A stretch of 64,000 nt of DNA from Flavobacterium pallidum (GCF_003097535.1 NZ_CP029187.1:2418001-2482000); one strand, 5' to 3'. Numbered from the stretch's first letter, positions 50,813 to 60,300 are shown. Program-made: numbers and translations. Notes: generated by a model not told the origin, from the sequence alone.

Positions 50813-51352
50813 TTATATGGTGTATTGGTTTTCGGTTTGTATTTCGACGCCCCGTTTGAAGATTTGCGCAATGATGAATAGTATGGCGCTCATGAACAAC
50901 CATATGTCGGCACCTTCAAGATGCAGCTTGCCGGGTTCGGGCATCATGACCGAAGCCCGAAGCCATTCGGTATAATTGACTGCAGCCATCGTAAAAAGTC
51001 CAATCCCTGCTGCAAGTATGGAAATCATGAGCGTAAAACGCTGCAACGCCTCGTTAAACGGATTGTCCATGTCGAGTTTCTTATCGTGCAGTATTTTTAT
51101 GATCAGGTAAAACATGATCGCCTTCAGCACAAGCGGAATCGTGATCAGCAGAATTTCCGCTGCAAAATAGCCGGAGTCAAAGCGATACAATACGGAAAGC
51201 CCCCAGTAATCCGCATTGTTGTGATTTATAAAATGCGTGTAGCCCGCACTGAAAAGATACGTCCCTGCATCGACGCACAAGAACGGAAAGATGATCCATG
51301 ACAGGATGTACAGGATTTTGAGGACGTGTTTGGTACTGATTTTGGTTTCCAT
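50813..51352 (-). CDS. DUF2975 membrane protein
   Basis: From the ATG at 51352 the 179-residue product has four hydrophobic segments (ILYILSWIIFPFLCVDAGTY; EILLITIPLVLKAIMFYLII; FTLMISILAAGIGLFTMAAV; IWLFMSAILFIIAQIF) and the conserved DNPFNEALQRF loop before helix 3, typical of DUF2975. The function is unknown; some YozG/DUF2975 pairs have been likened to a membrane signalling pair. It is the first gene of the pair with the YozG-like regulator. Confidence 0.88.
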   Translation of the reverse strand: METKISTKHVLKILYILSWIIFPFLCVDAGTYLFSAGYTHFINHNNADYWGLSVLYRFDSGYFAAEILLITIPLVLKAIMFYLIIKILHDKKLDMDNPFNEALQRFTLMISILAAGIGLFTMAAVNYTEWLRASVMMPEPGKLHLEGADIWLFMSAILFIIAQIFKRGVEIQTENQYTI

Positions 51353-51534
51353 AATAGTCAAGATTAAAAATAATGATGTGGCTAAAGTAATAAATATTTA
51401 TTGATAAACAATAAATTATTAATTTTTATTGATAAAATAATTGTCACCGCAAAATCTGATGATTATCTGAATGATATTTTTAAACCACTTTATACCTGGC
51501 CGTTTTCCTCTTATGTGATATGCGGCGTTTATTC

Positions 51535-51566
51535 ATAATTCCTAATTCTTAATTCATAATTCATCT
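51535..51566. repeat. Direct word repeats (AATTCMTAATTC) before the proline dehydrogenase promoter
   Basis: Words CATAATTCCTAATTC, TTAATTCATAATTCAT follow one another and end at the -7 box of the next gene. Same family as 4536-4613 and 42386-42470. Confidence 0.55.
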
Positions 51567-51574
51567 TATATTTG
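51567..51574 (+). promoter_or_regulatory. -7 promoter box (TATATTTG) of the proline dehydrogenase gene
   Basis: Perfect TAnnTTTG, 19 bp before the ATG at 51594. No TTG at the -33 distance; the word repeat fills it. Confidence 0.5.
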
Positions 51575-51593
51575 CACAATCAACAACATTTCC

Positions 51594-52763
51594 ATGGAAA
51601 AAATCTTCAACAATACACAAACCGCATTTGCCCTTAAGACCGATACCGAACTCGACCGTGCCTATTTCCTTTTTAAGATGATTGCCAGCGAACCGCTGGT
51701 ACGTATCGGGACGGCGGTGACGAACTTTGCCATTAAGGCGCATTTGCCAGTAGAAGGGTTGATCCGTGCGACGGTTTTTGATCACTTCTGCGGCGGCGTC
51801 AATGAGGCAGATTGCCTGCCTGTGGTGGATAAGATGTTTACCAAGGGCGTGTCGTCTGTACTGGATTATTCTGTGGAAGGGAAGGAAGAGGAGGCACAGT
51901 TTGATGCGGCGCTGCAAATGACACTGAAGACGATCCATTTTGCCGAAGAAAGGCAGTCGATCCCGTTTGCGGTGTTCAAGCCGACGGGTTTCGGACGTTT
52001 TGAACTGTATGAGAAGTTGGGTGAAAAGCAAACGCTTACCGCAGAAGAACAGGCAGAATGGCACCGCGTAGTAGAGCGTTTCGACCATGTCTGTAAAGTT
52101 GCCCATGACAAGGATGTCGCCTTACTCATCGATGCCGAGGAAAGCTGGATGCAGGATGCTGCCGATGATCTTGTTGCCGACATGATGCGCAAATACAATA
52201 AAAACAAGGCCATTGTTTTCAATACCCTGCAGATGTACCGCCACGACCGTATGGATTACCTGAAGAAATTGCACGAACAGGCAAAAGCGGAAGGATTCTA
52301 TATCGGAATGAAGATCGTGCGTGGCGCGTATATGGAAAAAGAGCACAAACGCGCGGAGGAAAAAGGGTACCCCACACCGATCTGCGCCAGCAAGCAGGCC
52401 ACCGACGACAATTATGATGCCGCCATACTTTACATGACAGAACACCTTGACCATATGGCTATTTTCGCCGGGACCCACAACGAGGACAGTTCGTATAAAC
52501 TGATGGAACTGATGCAGCAGCATCATATTTCTAAAAACGACCAGCGCATCTGGTTCGGGCAGTTGTATGGCATGAGCGACAACATCAGCTTTAACCTTGC
52601 TGCAAATGATTATCATGTGGCGAAGTACCTACCCTTTGGGCCGGTACGTGATGTGATGCCTTACCTGATCCGCCGCGCTGAAGAAAACACTTCCGTTGCC
52701 GGACAAACCAGCCGCGAGCTGTCGCTGATCAAAGCAGAGCGAAATCGCAGGAAAGGGAAATAG
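51594..52763 (+). CDS. Proline dehydrogenase family protein
   Basis: The 389-residue product is a TIM-barrel flavoenzyme of the ProDH/PutA type: VLDYSVEGKEEE, LLIDAEESWMQDAADDL, IGMKIVRGAYMEKEHKRAEE near residue 240, FGQLYGMSDNISFNLA and the conserved end YLPFGPVRDVMPYLIRRAEENTS. It oxidises proline to pyrroline-5-carboxylate with FAD, passing electrons to the quinone pool. It is the stand-alone type with no aldehyde dehydrogenase domain. No pruA gene is in the window. Confidence 0.93.
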   Translation: MEKIFNNTQTAFALKTDTELDRAYFLFKMIASEPLVRIGTAVTNFAIKAHLPVEGLIRATVFDHFCGGVNEADCLPVVDKMFTKGVSSVLDYSVEGKEEEAQFDAALQMTLKTIHFAEERQSIPFAVFKPTGFGRFELYEKLGEKQTLTAEEQAEWHRVVERFDHVCKVAHDKDVALLIDAEESWMQDAADDLVADMMRKYNKNKAIVFNTLQMYRHDRMDYLKKLHEQAKAEGFYIGMKIVRGAYMEKEHKRAEEKGYPTPICASKQATDDNYDAAILYMTEHLDHMAIFAGTHNEDSSYKLMELMQQHHISKNDQRIWFGQLYGMSDNISFNLAANDYHVAKYLPFGPVRDVMPYLIRRAEENTSVAGQTSRELSLIKAERNRRKGK

Positions 52764-52865
52764 TTGCCGCATGGCCGAACGGATTGCGGCCGATTTAAAC
52801 CTTTCGCCGAGACCGTCAAATGTTAATTTTACGCAACAGCACTGCCTGCTACTGACAGCAGAACA

Positions 52866-53306
52866 CTATTCCGCCGGTTCAAGGTTCGTGCTGATCGCTA
52901 TCCTGTTCCATGCATTGATTGCGACAACGCCCATAATCAGCTGTGCTACGGTATTTTCACCGAAAAGCTGTACTGCCTTATGGTAGGTTTCAGAAGACAG
53001 CCCGTGTTTATGGATCAGTGTAATTTCCTCGGTGATGGCCAGGATGACTTTCTCTTCTTCAGTGAATAAGGCCGTTTCGCGCCAGGCATTCAGGAGGAAA
53101 ATGCGTTGGTTGGTTTCGCCATTTTTTATGGCATCTTTGGTGTGCATATCAATACAGAAGGCGCAGCCATTGATTTGTGACGCCCTGATTTTAATCAGTT
53201 CTTTGTGTTTTTTAGGAATGTTGGTTGTTGCCATATATCCTTCAAGGGCAAAAAGGGCTTTGTAAGCCTGTGGCTGTACTTCATTGATGTTGACTCTGGT
53301 TTCCAT
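52866..53306 (-). CDS. Carboxymuconolactone decarboxylase (AhpD-like) family protein
   Basis: The 146-residue helical product shows the AhpD active-site motif INGCAFCIDMHTKDA near residue 50 (CxxC with a following His), then RIFLLNAWRETALFTEEEKV. The family includes alkylhydroperoxidases that act with a thiol cycle. It is followed upstream by a Crp/Fnr regulator on the same strand 64 bp away; such pairs are common in Bacteroidota and suggest a redox response. Confidence 0.9.
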   Translation of the reverse strand: METRVNINEVQPQAYKALFALEGYMATTNIPKKHKELIKIRASQINGCAFCIDMHTKDAIKNGETNQRIFLLNAWRETALFTEEEKVILAITEEITLIHKHGLSSETYHKAVQLFGENTVAQLIMGVVAINAWNRIAISTNLEPAE

Positions 53307-53370
53307 GTTACTGATTTTAAATTAACAAGGCAAAGCTAGGCCACACCAAACACAAAAAACTTAAACTGGT

Positions 53371-53946
53371 TTAAGAACGTTTCTTCTTCCTGATTTCACT
53401 TAAGTATTCAGGCGTAAATCCTAAATAAGATGCTATAAGGTATTGTGGGATACGCTGTACGAAGGCAGGCTGCATGCGGCACAGGTGATCGTAAATCTCT
53501 TCTTTGGAGAAATCGTACAGGTATTTCAGCCTGATTTGTGCCGCGGCAAAAGCGCGTTGGTACACAAACCGGAAATAACGTTCCATTTGTGGGAATTCCG
53601 CCACCAGTTGTTCCTGTGTTTCCCAGTCGATGTATAATACGGCAGCATCCTCTACTGCCTGGATGTAAAAATCAGTGGGGCGTTTGTGCTCATAAGCCAT
53701 GTTGTCGGTCATCCACCAGGTCTCAATGGCGAATTCCGTCGTCTGCTCGACACCTTTATCATTTATAAAAAACTTGCGCAGGCATCCGTTCAACACAAAA
53801 TAATGCCATCGGCAGGGCTCCCCTTCAACAAGAAGGTTGTCTTTCTTCCTGACATCAATTACTTGAAAAAAAGCGGCAATGGCGAGATATTCGGTATCAT
53901 TTACCGTAATGAATTTTTCCAGATGTTCCCTGAATATTCCGTTCAT
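53371..53946 (-). CDS. Crp/Fnr family transcriptional regulator
   Basis: The 191-residue product has an N-terminal cyclic-nucleotide-binding roll (VEGEPCRWHYFVLNGCLRKF, about residues 40-60) and a C-terminal helix-turn-helix (QRIPQYLIASYLGFTPEYLS, about residues 165-185). It lacks a Cys cluster. It shares its pattern with the regulator at 9569 but the two are clearly diverged. It likely controls the AhpD-like gene downstream. Confidence 0.87.
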   Translation of the reverse strand: MNGIFREHLEKFITVNDTEYLAIAAFFQVIDVRKKDNLLVEGEPCRWHYFVLNGCLRKFFINDKGVEQTTEFAIETWWMTDNMAYEHKRPTDFYIQAVEDAAVLYIDWETQEQLVAEFPQMERYFRFVYQRAFAAAQIRLKYLYDFSKEEIYDHLCRMQPAFVQRIPQYLIASYLGFTPEYLSEIRKKKRS

Positions 53947-54268
53947 GGGGCTAAGTTATGGAAAAACCGACAATCTTAGTTTTCACAGCACAGCATCATT
54001 CAGGCTGGTAGCACGCTACATTCCGGACACAGCCACAGCAAAAGCTACAGGGCATTCAAAAAATTAACAGATGATGTGTATTTGACGTAAAAGCATGTCG
54101 CGGAAAATTTGTATTTTACCTTCAGGGAAGGGGATCATGAAGTCCCTACGAAATCTTAGAATTTTTTCATTACGTAAAATCCATACCATTTGTTAAAGTT
54201 TACTAATATACCATGGATTTGTGTTCCAGGCATTAATTTAGGGAACGCTTATTTAGAGTCAAAAGGCT
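53947..54268. other. Intergenic region, about 320 bp
   Basis: It separates the divergent Crp/Fnr and AraC genes. I see no gene, stable hairpin or repeat beyond short AT tracts. On the minus strand TAACTTAG near 53952 is a weak -7-like box for the Crp/Fnr gene. Confidence 0.4.
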
Positions 54269-55051
54269 ATGAAAAACCATTATCACAAACCGAACCTGTT
54301 ACTTGCAGCATGCGTCAATAGCGTCCTTGTAATGGAAGGTTTTTCTGGATCGGATGCGAACAGCCTGCCTGTTTTTACAAATGGTTTGCCCACGATGGTC
54401 TGCCGTACAGAAAAGGATGGTAAAGGCAAGGAAAGATTGTTGCAATGGTCGCTTTTTGGAAAATCACCGTCTGTGGAAGATTGGAAGCTTGGCCTTAATG
54501 CCACCACGATTGTGTATTTCTTTAAGCCCTTTGAAATGGCGTGCCTGTTTAATATTTCTTCGGATAAACTATCTGAAATACCGTTTGATTTAAGTGATTG
54601 GAATGCTTCAAAATACAATGAACTCCAACAGCAATTGATGCATGCGAAATCTCCTTCTGAAAAACTGTCATTATTTGACAACCTGCTGATTTCAGAATTC
54701 CATAACAATAAGCAGATCAGCGATATCATCCGCCATGCCACCGATACGATGATGCTTAATCCCGATGCAGCAGTGTTACCGGAAATCTTAAATACGCTGA
54801 ACATCAACGAACGCACATTGCAAAGGCTCTTTAAGAAATATATTGGTGTGACCCCTACACAATACCGTCGCGCCTGCCAGTTTCAATTGTCGTTCGGGCA
54901 GTTGCATGCAAACCGGTTTGATAAAATATCGGATGTGGCTTTCGACAGCGGATTTTCCGACCAAAGTCATTTTATACGTTCTTTCAGGGAGTTTACAAGC
55001 ATTACCCCGAATGATTACGTTAAGAATGGACTCAAAGGAAAAAAAGGGTAG
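54269..55051 (+). CDS. AraC family transcriptional regulator
   Basis: The 260-residue product ends with a double helix-turn-helix AraC domain (NINERTLQRLFKKYIGVTPT near residue 175 and ISDVAFDSGFSDQSHFIRSF near residue 222, then REFTSITPNDYVK). The N-terminal 150 residues look like the ligand domain typical of Bacteroidota AraC proteins (CLFNISSDKLSEIPFDLSDW). The target is probably the VOC gene 70 bp downstream on the same strand, which is inference from position. Confidence 0.9.
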   Translation: MKNHYHKPNLLLAACVNSVLVMEGFSGSDANSLPVFTNGLPTMVCRTEKDGKGKERLLQWSLFGKSPSVEDWKLGLNATTIVYFFKPFEMACLFNISSDKLSEIPFDLSDWNASKYNELQQQLMHAKSPSEKLSLFDNLLISEFHNNKQISDIIRHATDTMMLNPDAAVLPEILNTLNINERTLQRLFKKYIGVTPTQYRRACQFQLSFGQLHANRFDKISDVAFDSGFSDQSHFIRSFREFTSITPNDYVKNGLKGKKG

Positions 55052-55121
55052 TGTCGGTTTTATACAATTTCGTTCGGGTTGGCTGCCTTAATTTCGCCTC
55101 AATAATTTAAAAAATGTCAAC

Positions 55122-55973
55122 ATGAAAAAACAAATCACGCCTTGTTTATGGTATAACAACCAGGCGAAAGAAGCGGCTGCACTGTATTATTCGGTTTTTG
55201 CCGATGCAAAGATTACGGCACAATCACCCATAGTCACCGAAATCGAAATTTCAGGGCAGAAGATGATCCTGCTCGACGGCGGCCCGATGTATCAACCGAA
55301 TGCATCGATTTCGTTTTATTGCATTTGTACAACACCGGAAGAACTGGACAACGCGTGGAATGCTTTGAGCAATGGCGGAACAGTCATGATGCCATTGGAT
55401 AAATATCCGTGGGGCGAAAGATACGGCTGGGTCAACGATAAATTTGGCGTGTCATGGCAACTGGCCTTAGGCAAGATCAGCGACGTCGGGCAGAAAATTA
55501 CCCCTTGCCTGTTTTTTACCGGAACAGGATATGGCCAGGCTGGGCAGGCCATCGCACATTACAGCGACGTTTTTGAAAATGTGACCATCGACGGCATCCT
55601 GCGCTACGGACAGGACGAAGCACCTGAGCAGGAAGGAAAAATAAAGCACGCACAAATCGCATTGGACGGACAGAAATTTATGCTGATGGAAAGTACGGCA
55701 GCGCATGATTTTACATTCTCAGAAGGCGTTTCGTTTACAGTCTACTGTGAAACCCAGCAGGAAATCGATTACTATTGGGAAAAATTCACCGAAAGCGGGC
55801 AGGAAAGCATGTGTGGGTGGCTGAAAGATAAATTTGGCGTTTCATGGCAAATCATCCCTACCATGCTCGGCACCATCATGAGCGACCCTGCTAAGGCGGG
55901 TAAGGCGGCAAAAGCCTTTATGTCGATGCGCAAGCTCAACATCGCACAGCTTATAGAAGCTACTGTCCGATAG
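55122..55973 (+). CDS. VOC family protein with two PhnB-like domains
   Basis: The 283-residue product holds two tandem VOC (PF06983, PhnB/3-dmu-9_3-mt) domains: residues about 4-118 begin ITPCLWYNNQAKEAAALYYS and end DKFGVSWQLAL; residues about 127-262 begin ITPCLFFTGTGYGQAGQAIA and end DKFGVSWQIIPT. The repeated W-x-x-D-K-F-G-V-S-W-Q confirms an internal duplication. The metal ligands of true VOC enzymes are not obvious, so substrate and activity are unknown. It is next to the AraC regulator and has its own terminator. Confidence 0.9.
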   Translation: MKKQITPCLWYNNQAKEAAALYYSVFADAKITAQSPIVTEIEISGQKMILLDGGPMYQPNASISFYCICTTPEELDNAWNALSNGGTVMMPLDKYPWGERYGWVNDKFGVSWQLALGKISDVGQKITPCLFFTGTGYGQAGQAIAHYSDVFENVTIDGILRYGQDEAPEQEGKIKHAQIALDGQKFMLMESTAAHDFTFSEGVSFTVYCETQQEIDYYWEKFTESGQESMCGWLKDKFGVSWQIIPTMLGTIMSDPAKAGKAAKAFMSMRKLNIAQLIEATVR

Positions 55974-56028
55974 GCAATCCCGTTTTTCTATGGGCAGCTT
56001 CACTCGTCGCCATGTCTGTTTAATGCAA

Positions 56029-56066
56029 AAAAAAACCGGTTCAGGACACTCGACCGGTTTTTTATA
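56029..56066 (+). terminator. Intrinsic terminator after the VOC gene
   Basis: AAAAACCGGT (56031-56040) pairs with ACCGGTTTTT (56053-56062) with a 12-base loop, followed by T residues. Confidence 0.8.
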
Positions 56067-56103
56067 TATCATATGTATATATTATAATAATAAAATAACT
56101 TTG

Positions 56104-56179
56104 TACTCAGCTACTCAGCTACTCAGCTACTCAGCTACTCAGCTACTCAGCTACTCAGCTACTCAGCTACTCAGCTACT
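56104..56179. repeat. Microsatellite: about nine copies of the 8-bp unit CTACTCAG
   Basis: From 56104 to 56174 the unit CTACTCAG repeats perfectly (one partial and eight full copies), then a partial CTACT. It sits between the convergent VOC and ClC genes, four bases from the ClC stop. A TAACTTTG box lies just before it (56096-56103). The words match the degenerate repeats at 9466-9568, 60301-60330 and 60868-60899. Confidence 0.95.
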
Positions 56180-56183
56180 GCTA

Positions 56184-57968
56184 CTATTCAAAAACCATTG
56201 ATTTTAATTTCGAACGATACGCTTCCAGTGCCTGGGCTTTGGAAATAAACCCGAAATATTTCCCATTCTTAAGTACGGGAAGGAACGCCATCTTACTGTT
56301 TTCAAATTTATTCATCACGGTCTCCATCGTATCGTTTGGCGAAATGATCTCTCTCGGTTGTGCCATCACTTCCCTGATTCGGGTGTATTTCACTTTAAAA
56401 TTACTGAAGATGATCTCGCGGATATCGTTAAAATGCACAATGCCCTTCAGGTTATTTTCCTTATCGGTCACGGCAAAAATCACCTGGTTCGAATGGGATA
56501 TCAGGTCTACGAGCTTTTCGAGGTTTTCATCTTCTGTTACGGTAAGGTAATCGGTCTGGATAATCTGCGTGGTTTCGAGTGTATTGAGGATATTGGTATC
56601 TTTATTGCTGGTAAAAACATGTCCTTTTTTGGCCAGGTGCTTCACATCCATCGAATGTTTTTCAAAACGTTTCGATACCGCGAAACTGATTGACGATACG
56701 ATCATCAGTGGAATCATCAGGTTGTAGCCGCCCGTGATTTCTGCAATAAGGAATATCGCGGTAAGTGGCGCGTGGAAAATTCCGCTTAAGATCCCCGCCA
56801 TGCCTACCATCGTAAAGTTGCTTACCGGCAATTTTGTCAATCCCGTGAAATTCAGCAAAGAGGAAAAGAAAAATCCGCAATAAGAACCCAGAAACAGCGA
56901 AGGGGCAAAGTTGCCTCCGTTTCCGCCGCTGCCTAAAGTGATGCCCGTAGCGAAAACCTTCATCATCATCGTCATGCCTACGAAGGCAAGCAAGGCAAAC
57001 TTATTGTTGCGCAATCCACCGAAAAGCGTATTCTCGAGCAGTTGCCCGGGATCACTTTCAGACAGGATTTTAATGCTTTCATACCCTTCGCCGAACAGCG
57101 TTGGAAAGATGAAAATAATCACTGCCAACAAGGTAGCGCCGACAAACGCCTTTTTATAAGGCGTAAATTTCAAACGGCTGAAAAAATGCTCCACACGTTG
57201 GAAATTCCTTGAATAATATACGGCAATAAATCCGGTGAAAAGCCCAAGTACTGTGTAGAAAGGAATGTTATGGTAGTCAAAGACTTGTTGCTGCTTAAAC
57301 GACATCAATATCGTTTCATCCAAAACAATCACCGATACCAAAGCACCCGTGGCTGCCGCAATCATAATGGGTGTAAATGCGGAAATGCTGACATCGACCA
57401 GCAATACTTCAACGGCAAAAAGCACGCCTGCAATAGGGGCGTTGAATGCCGCCGCAATACCAGCTGCCACGCCGCAACCGATCAGCAATGTCCTGTCTTT
57501 GTAACTTAAGCGGTAACGCTGTGCAAAATTGGATCCGAAAGCTGCTCCCGTAATCACAATCGGGCTTTCCAATCCGGCCGATCCACCAAGCCCCACGGTA
57601 AGCGAGCTTGTAACAATCTGCGCATACATTTGCTTCCGCGGAATGATACCGGCTTTTTTCGCCACAGCGAACAGGATCTGCGAAGTGCCTTTCTCAATCG
57701 TGCCGCCGAGGATTTTCTTCACCACGACCACTGTGAGCAATATCCCCACAATCGGCAGGATACTGTTGATGAAGCTCAGTTTCAGGATGCCGTTGATGTA
57801 GGTTGCAAAATAATATACATAGTGTGCAAACGACTTCAGCAAAATCACCGCAAATGCAACGGAAATGCCCACCAATACGCTCGACAGGAAAATGAACTGT
57901 TTTTCTGTAAGCCGATTGCGTGCCCACACCAACAGGTTTTCTGTGCGATAAAGGAATTTTCTGAGCAT
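56184..57968 (-). CDS. ClC-family chloride channel/antiporter with C-terminal CBS pair
   Basis: From the ATG at 57968 the 594-residue product has the ClC pore motifs GLGGSAGLESPIVITGAAFG, GCGVAAGIAAAFNAPIAGVL and GSGGNGGNFAPSLFLGSYCG with about ten hydrophobic segments (residues 20-430), then two CBS domains (about 450-590: DYLTVTEDENLEKLVDLI and QPREIISPNDTMETVMNKFE). The gating Glu position reads LESP where EGP is usual; the Glu is kept. The CBS pair probably senses adenine nucleotides. The annotation as channel or H+/Cl- exchanger cannot be decided from this. Confidence 0.92.
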   Translation of the reverse strand: MLRKFLYRTENLLVWARNRLTEKQFIFLSSVLVGISVAFAVILLKSFAHYVYYFATYINGILKLSFINSILPIVGILLTVVVVKKILGGTIEKGTSQILFAVAKKAGIIPRKQMYAQIVTSSLTVGLGGSAGLESPIVITGAAFGSNFAQRYRLSYKDRTLLIGCGVAAGIAAAFNAPIAGVLFAVEVLLVDVSISAFTPIMIAAATGALVSVIVLDETILMSFKQQQVFDYHNIPFYTVLGLFTGFIAVYYSRNFQRVEHFFSRLKFTPYKKAFVGATLLAVIIFIFPTLFGEGYESIKILSESDPGQLLENTLFGGLRNNKFALLAFVGMTMMMKVFATGITLGSGGNGGNFAPSLFLGSYCGFFFSSLLNFTGLTKLPVSNFTMVGMAGILSGIFHAPLTAIFLIAEITGGYNLMIPLMIVSSISFAVSKRFEKHSMDVKHLAKKGHVFTSNKDTNILNTLETTQIIQTDYLTVTEDENLEKLVDLISHSNQVIFAVTDKENNLKGIVHFNDIREIIFSNFKVKYTRIREVMAQPREIISPNDTMETVMNKFENSKMAFLPVLKNGKYFGFISKAQALEAYRSKLKSMVFE

Positions 57969-58037
57969 TTGATTTTTATGGATCCGCAAATGTAGGCTGT
58001 ATTTGTTTTACACGGTTACAATTTAACGCTTCTTTGA

Positions 58038-59714
58038 TTAATAACCAACTGCCTTGTCATCGCCGCGATAATCGGCGCCGCCTTCGCGTTTGCCTTGTGC
58101 ATTGATCAATATGGCATCCACTTTGCCGATGACGGGCGCACTTTTCTCATTGATATGATACCCTTCGACAGTGAGTTCATCAATGGTTTGCTGCGGAAAT
58201 TTACCGGGTTCAAAAAGCACCTCATCCGGCAGCCACTGGTGGTGGAACCGCGGTGCGTTGACAGCGTCCTGTATGTTCATATGGTATTCATAAACGTTTA
58301 AGATTGTCTGCAATACGGATGTAATGATGGTAGAACCACCCGGTGTTCCCAAAACCATGAACAATTTTCCTTCCTTTTCCACGATCGTGGGTGTCATCGA
58401 ACTCAGCATGCGTTTCTGTGGCGCGATGCTGTTGGCTTCCGCACCGATGAGCCCGTAGGAATTCGGTTCGCCTGGCTTTACGCTGAAATCGTCCATCTCA
58501 TTGTTGAAGAAGAAACCCAGTTCGTCACTATAGAGCTTTGACCCGAAAGCGCCGTTCAGTGTCGTAGTGACCGCCACGGCATTGCCTTCCCCATCTACAA
58601 TCGAATAATGCGTGGTTTCGTTGCTTTCTGAAATCGTAATCTGCCCATGTGACACTTCAGATGATGGTGTCGCTTTGTTGGGATGGAATGATTTCATTCG
58701 TTTTTTCAGGTAGCTTTTGCTGAGCAATTCATCATACGGAATGACGGTAAAATCAGGGTCACCGAGGAAATAATTGCGGTCCGCATAGGCGCGGCGCTCG
58801 GCCTCGGTAATGACCTGTATCGCCTGAGGACTGTTGTGCCCGTATTTTGCCAACGGAAATCCTGAAATCATTTTCATGATTTGTGCCAGTGTAATACCAC
58901 CACTTGAAGGCGGCGACATCGAGGTGATTTTCAATTTCTTATAATCGAAAGTCACCGGTTTTCGCCACTTTACTTCATATCTGGCTAAATCTTCCATGGT
59001 GATAATCCCACCGCTTTTTTGGATGAAAGCGACGATGGATTTCGCAGTTTCCCCTTTGTAAAACTCATCGCGGCCGTTTTTTAATATGCGTTCCAAAGTC
59101 TTTGCCAATGCGGGATATTTAATGGTATCACCGGATTTCCAGGCTTTCGCCAAAAGCGTGCCGCTGCCACTGATTTTAATGATGTTTTCCCTGTAAGTGC
59201 TGCATTGCTTTTCCTGCCCCGCGGTTACGATGACCCCATTTTTTGCCAAAGCGATCACCGGTTCGATAATATCCTTTATCGGCAATTTCCCAAACCTTTC
59301 ATGTGCTGCAAAAACGCCCGCTACCGTTCCGGGAACACCTACTGCCATGGCACCATCTGTACTTAATTTCGGGACGACGTTTCCTTTATTGTCAAGATAC
59401 ATGTTTTTGGTCGCTGCCATCGGTGCTTTTTCGCGGTAATCGAGCGCACCGGTCTCGCCATTTGCTTTTCGGTAAACCATGAATCCGCCGCCGCCGATAT
59501 TTCCGGCATAGGGATAAGCGACTGCCAAAGCAAGTTCCGTTGCCGCCATCGCATCAAACGCATTGCCGCCTTTTTTCATGATATCTGACCCTATTTTTGA
59601 AGCTTCTTCCCTTGCCGAAACGACCATGGCGTGATCGGTCACCAAAGGTTGTTGGGCTGGAGCGCTTACGCAGAAAAGCAAAAGCAACGCAGGCAGGATT
59701 TTTTTAAGCATCAT
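58038..59714 (-). CDS. ggt: Gamma-glutamyltransferase
   Basis: From the ATG at 59714 the 558-residue product has a signal peptide (ILPALLLLFCVSAPAQ), the N-terminal GGT start (HAMVVSAREEASKIGSDIMK), KKGGNAFDAMAATELALAVA, GGGGFMVYRKANGE and the autocleavage site ESNETTHYSIVDGEGNAVAV with the catalytic Thr (T of THYS), followed by GSSMTPTIV-like LSSMTPTIVEKEGKLFMVLG and GTPGGSTIITSVLQTI. The enzyme cleaves or transfers gamma-glutamyl groups such as those of glutathione in the periplasm. The ATG overlaps the TGA of the upstream ACP phosphodiesterase gene by 4 bp, which fixes the start and indicates coupling. Confidence 0.94.
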   Translation of the reverse strand: MMLKKILPALLLLFCVSAPAQQPLVTDHAMVVSAREEASKIGSDIMKKGGNAFDAMAATELALAVAYPYAGNIGGGGFMVYRKANGETGALDYREKAPMAATKNMYLDNKGNVVPKLSTDGAMAVGVPGTVAGVFAAHERFGKLPIKDIIEPVIALAKNGVIVTAGQEKQCSTYRENIIKISGSGTLLAKAWKSGDTIKYPALAKTLERILKNGRDEFYKGETAKSIVAFIQKSGGIITMEDLARYEVKWRKPVTFDYKKLKITSMSPPSSGGITLAQIMKMISGFPLAKYGHNSPQAIQVITEAERRAYADRNYFLGDPDFTVIPYDELLSKSYLKKRMKSFHPNKATPSSEVSHGQITISESNETTHYSIVDGEGNAVAVTTTLNGAFGSKLYSDELGFFFNNEMDDFSVKPGEPNSYGLIGAEANSIAPQKRMLSSMTPTIVEKEGKLFMVLGTPGGSTIITSVLQTILNVYEYHMNIQDAVNAPRFHHQWLPDEVLFEPGKFPQQTIDELTVEGYHINEKSAPVIGKVDAILINAQGKREGGADYRGDDKAVGY

Positions 59715-60295
59715 AAAGACTTCTTTTTTTCGGTACAAAAATGCTGTAGTTCGACGAAATATTCCGTGAATTCTTTTTCAAAAGCGTCGTAATGCCTGCG
59801 AAGTTCCAGATGGGCAAACCGCATGTTTGATTTGTCGCCGGTGCGGTGGTCCATTTGCGTCAGGATGCGTTCCATGCCTTGCAGTGTGCGGTAACTGAGC
59901 AGCCAGTTGTGGCGGATCATATAAGGCATCATGGCTTTTGTCTTTTCGGTCAGGATGTCGTAATGCGCGATCAGTATTTTGTAAAAGCCATCGGTGAAAT
60001 CCTCGAGTGTTTCCGTAGAATATTTATTCCAGTTTTTGGCCAGGAAATGATCATAAAATACATCCACGATCACGCCCGCATAATGATGGTAACGTTCGTG
60101 CAGTTTTTTAGTGCTTTCCCTCCAGATCGGATGCGCGTCGGTATAAGTATCGATCTCGCGGTGGAGTAAAATGCCTTTGCGGACCCCTTCAGGAAATTCC
60201 TCAAAGTGTTTTCCGCGGATGCCATCTGCCATGAAGTTCCCGATCTTCATCAGGTCGTTATCGCCGGAAAGGTAAATGTGTGCGAGGAAATTCAT
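59711..60295 (-). CDS. ACP phosphodiesterase-like (AcpH family) protein
   Basis: The 194-residue product begins MNFLAHIYLSGDNDLMKIGN and has FMADGIRGKHFEEFPEGVRK, GILLHREIDTYTDAHPIWRE and YAGVIVDVFYDHFLAKNW, the His/Asp pattern of the AcpH family (DUF479). In E. coli AcpH removes 4'-phosphopantetheine from acyl carrier protein; many relatives may have other roles. It is the first gene of a unit with ggt. Confidence 0.88.
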   Translation of the reverse strand: MNFLAHIYLSGDNDLMKIGNFMADGIRGKHFEEFPEGVRKGILLHREIDTYTDAHPIWRESTKKLHERYHHYAGVIVDVFYDHFLAKNWNKYSTETLEDFTDGFYKILIAHYDILTEKTKAMMPYMIRHNWLLSYRTLQGMERILTQMDHRTGDKSNMRFAHLELRRHYDAFEKEFTEYFVELQHFCTEKKKSL

Positions 60296-60300
60296 TTTTT

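Noticed and set aside
56104..56179. CRISPR-like array
   Set aside because: The unit is 8 bp, perfectly tandem and without spacers, and there are no cas genes. It is a microsatellite.
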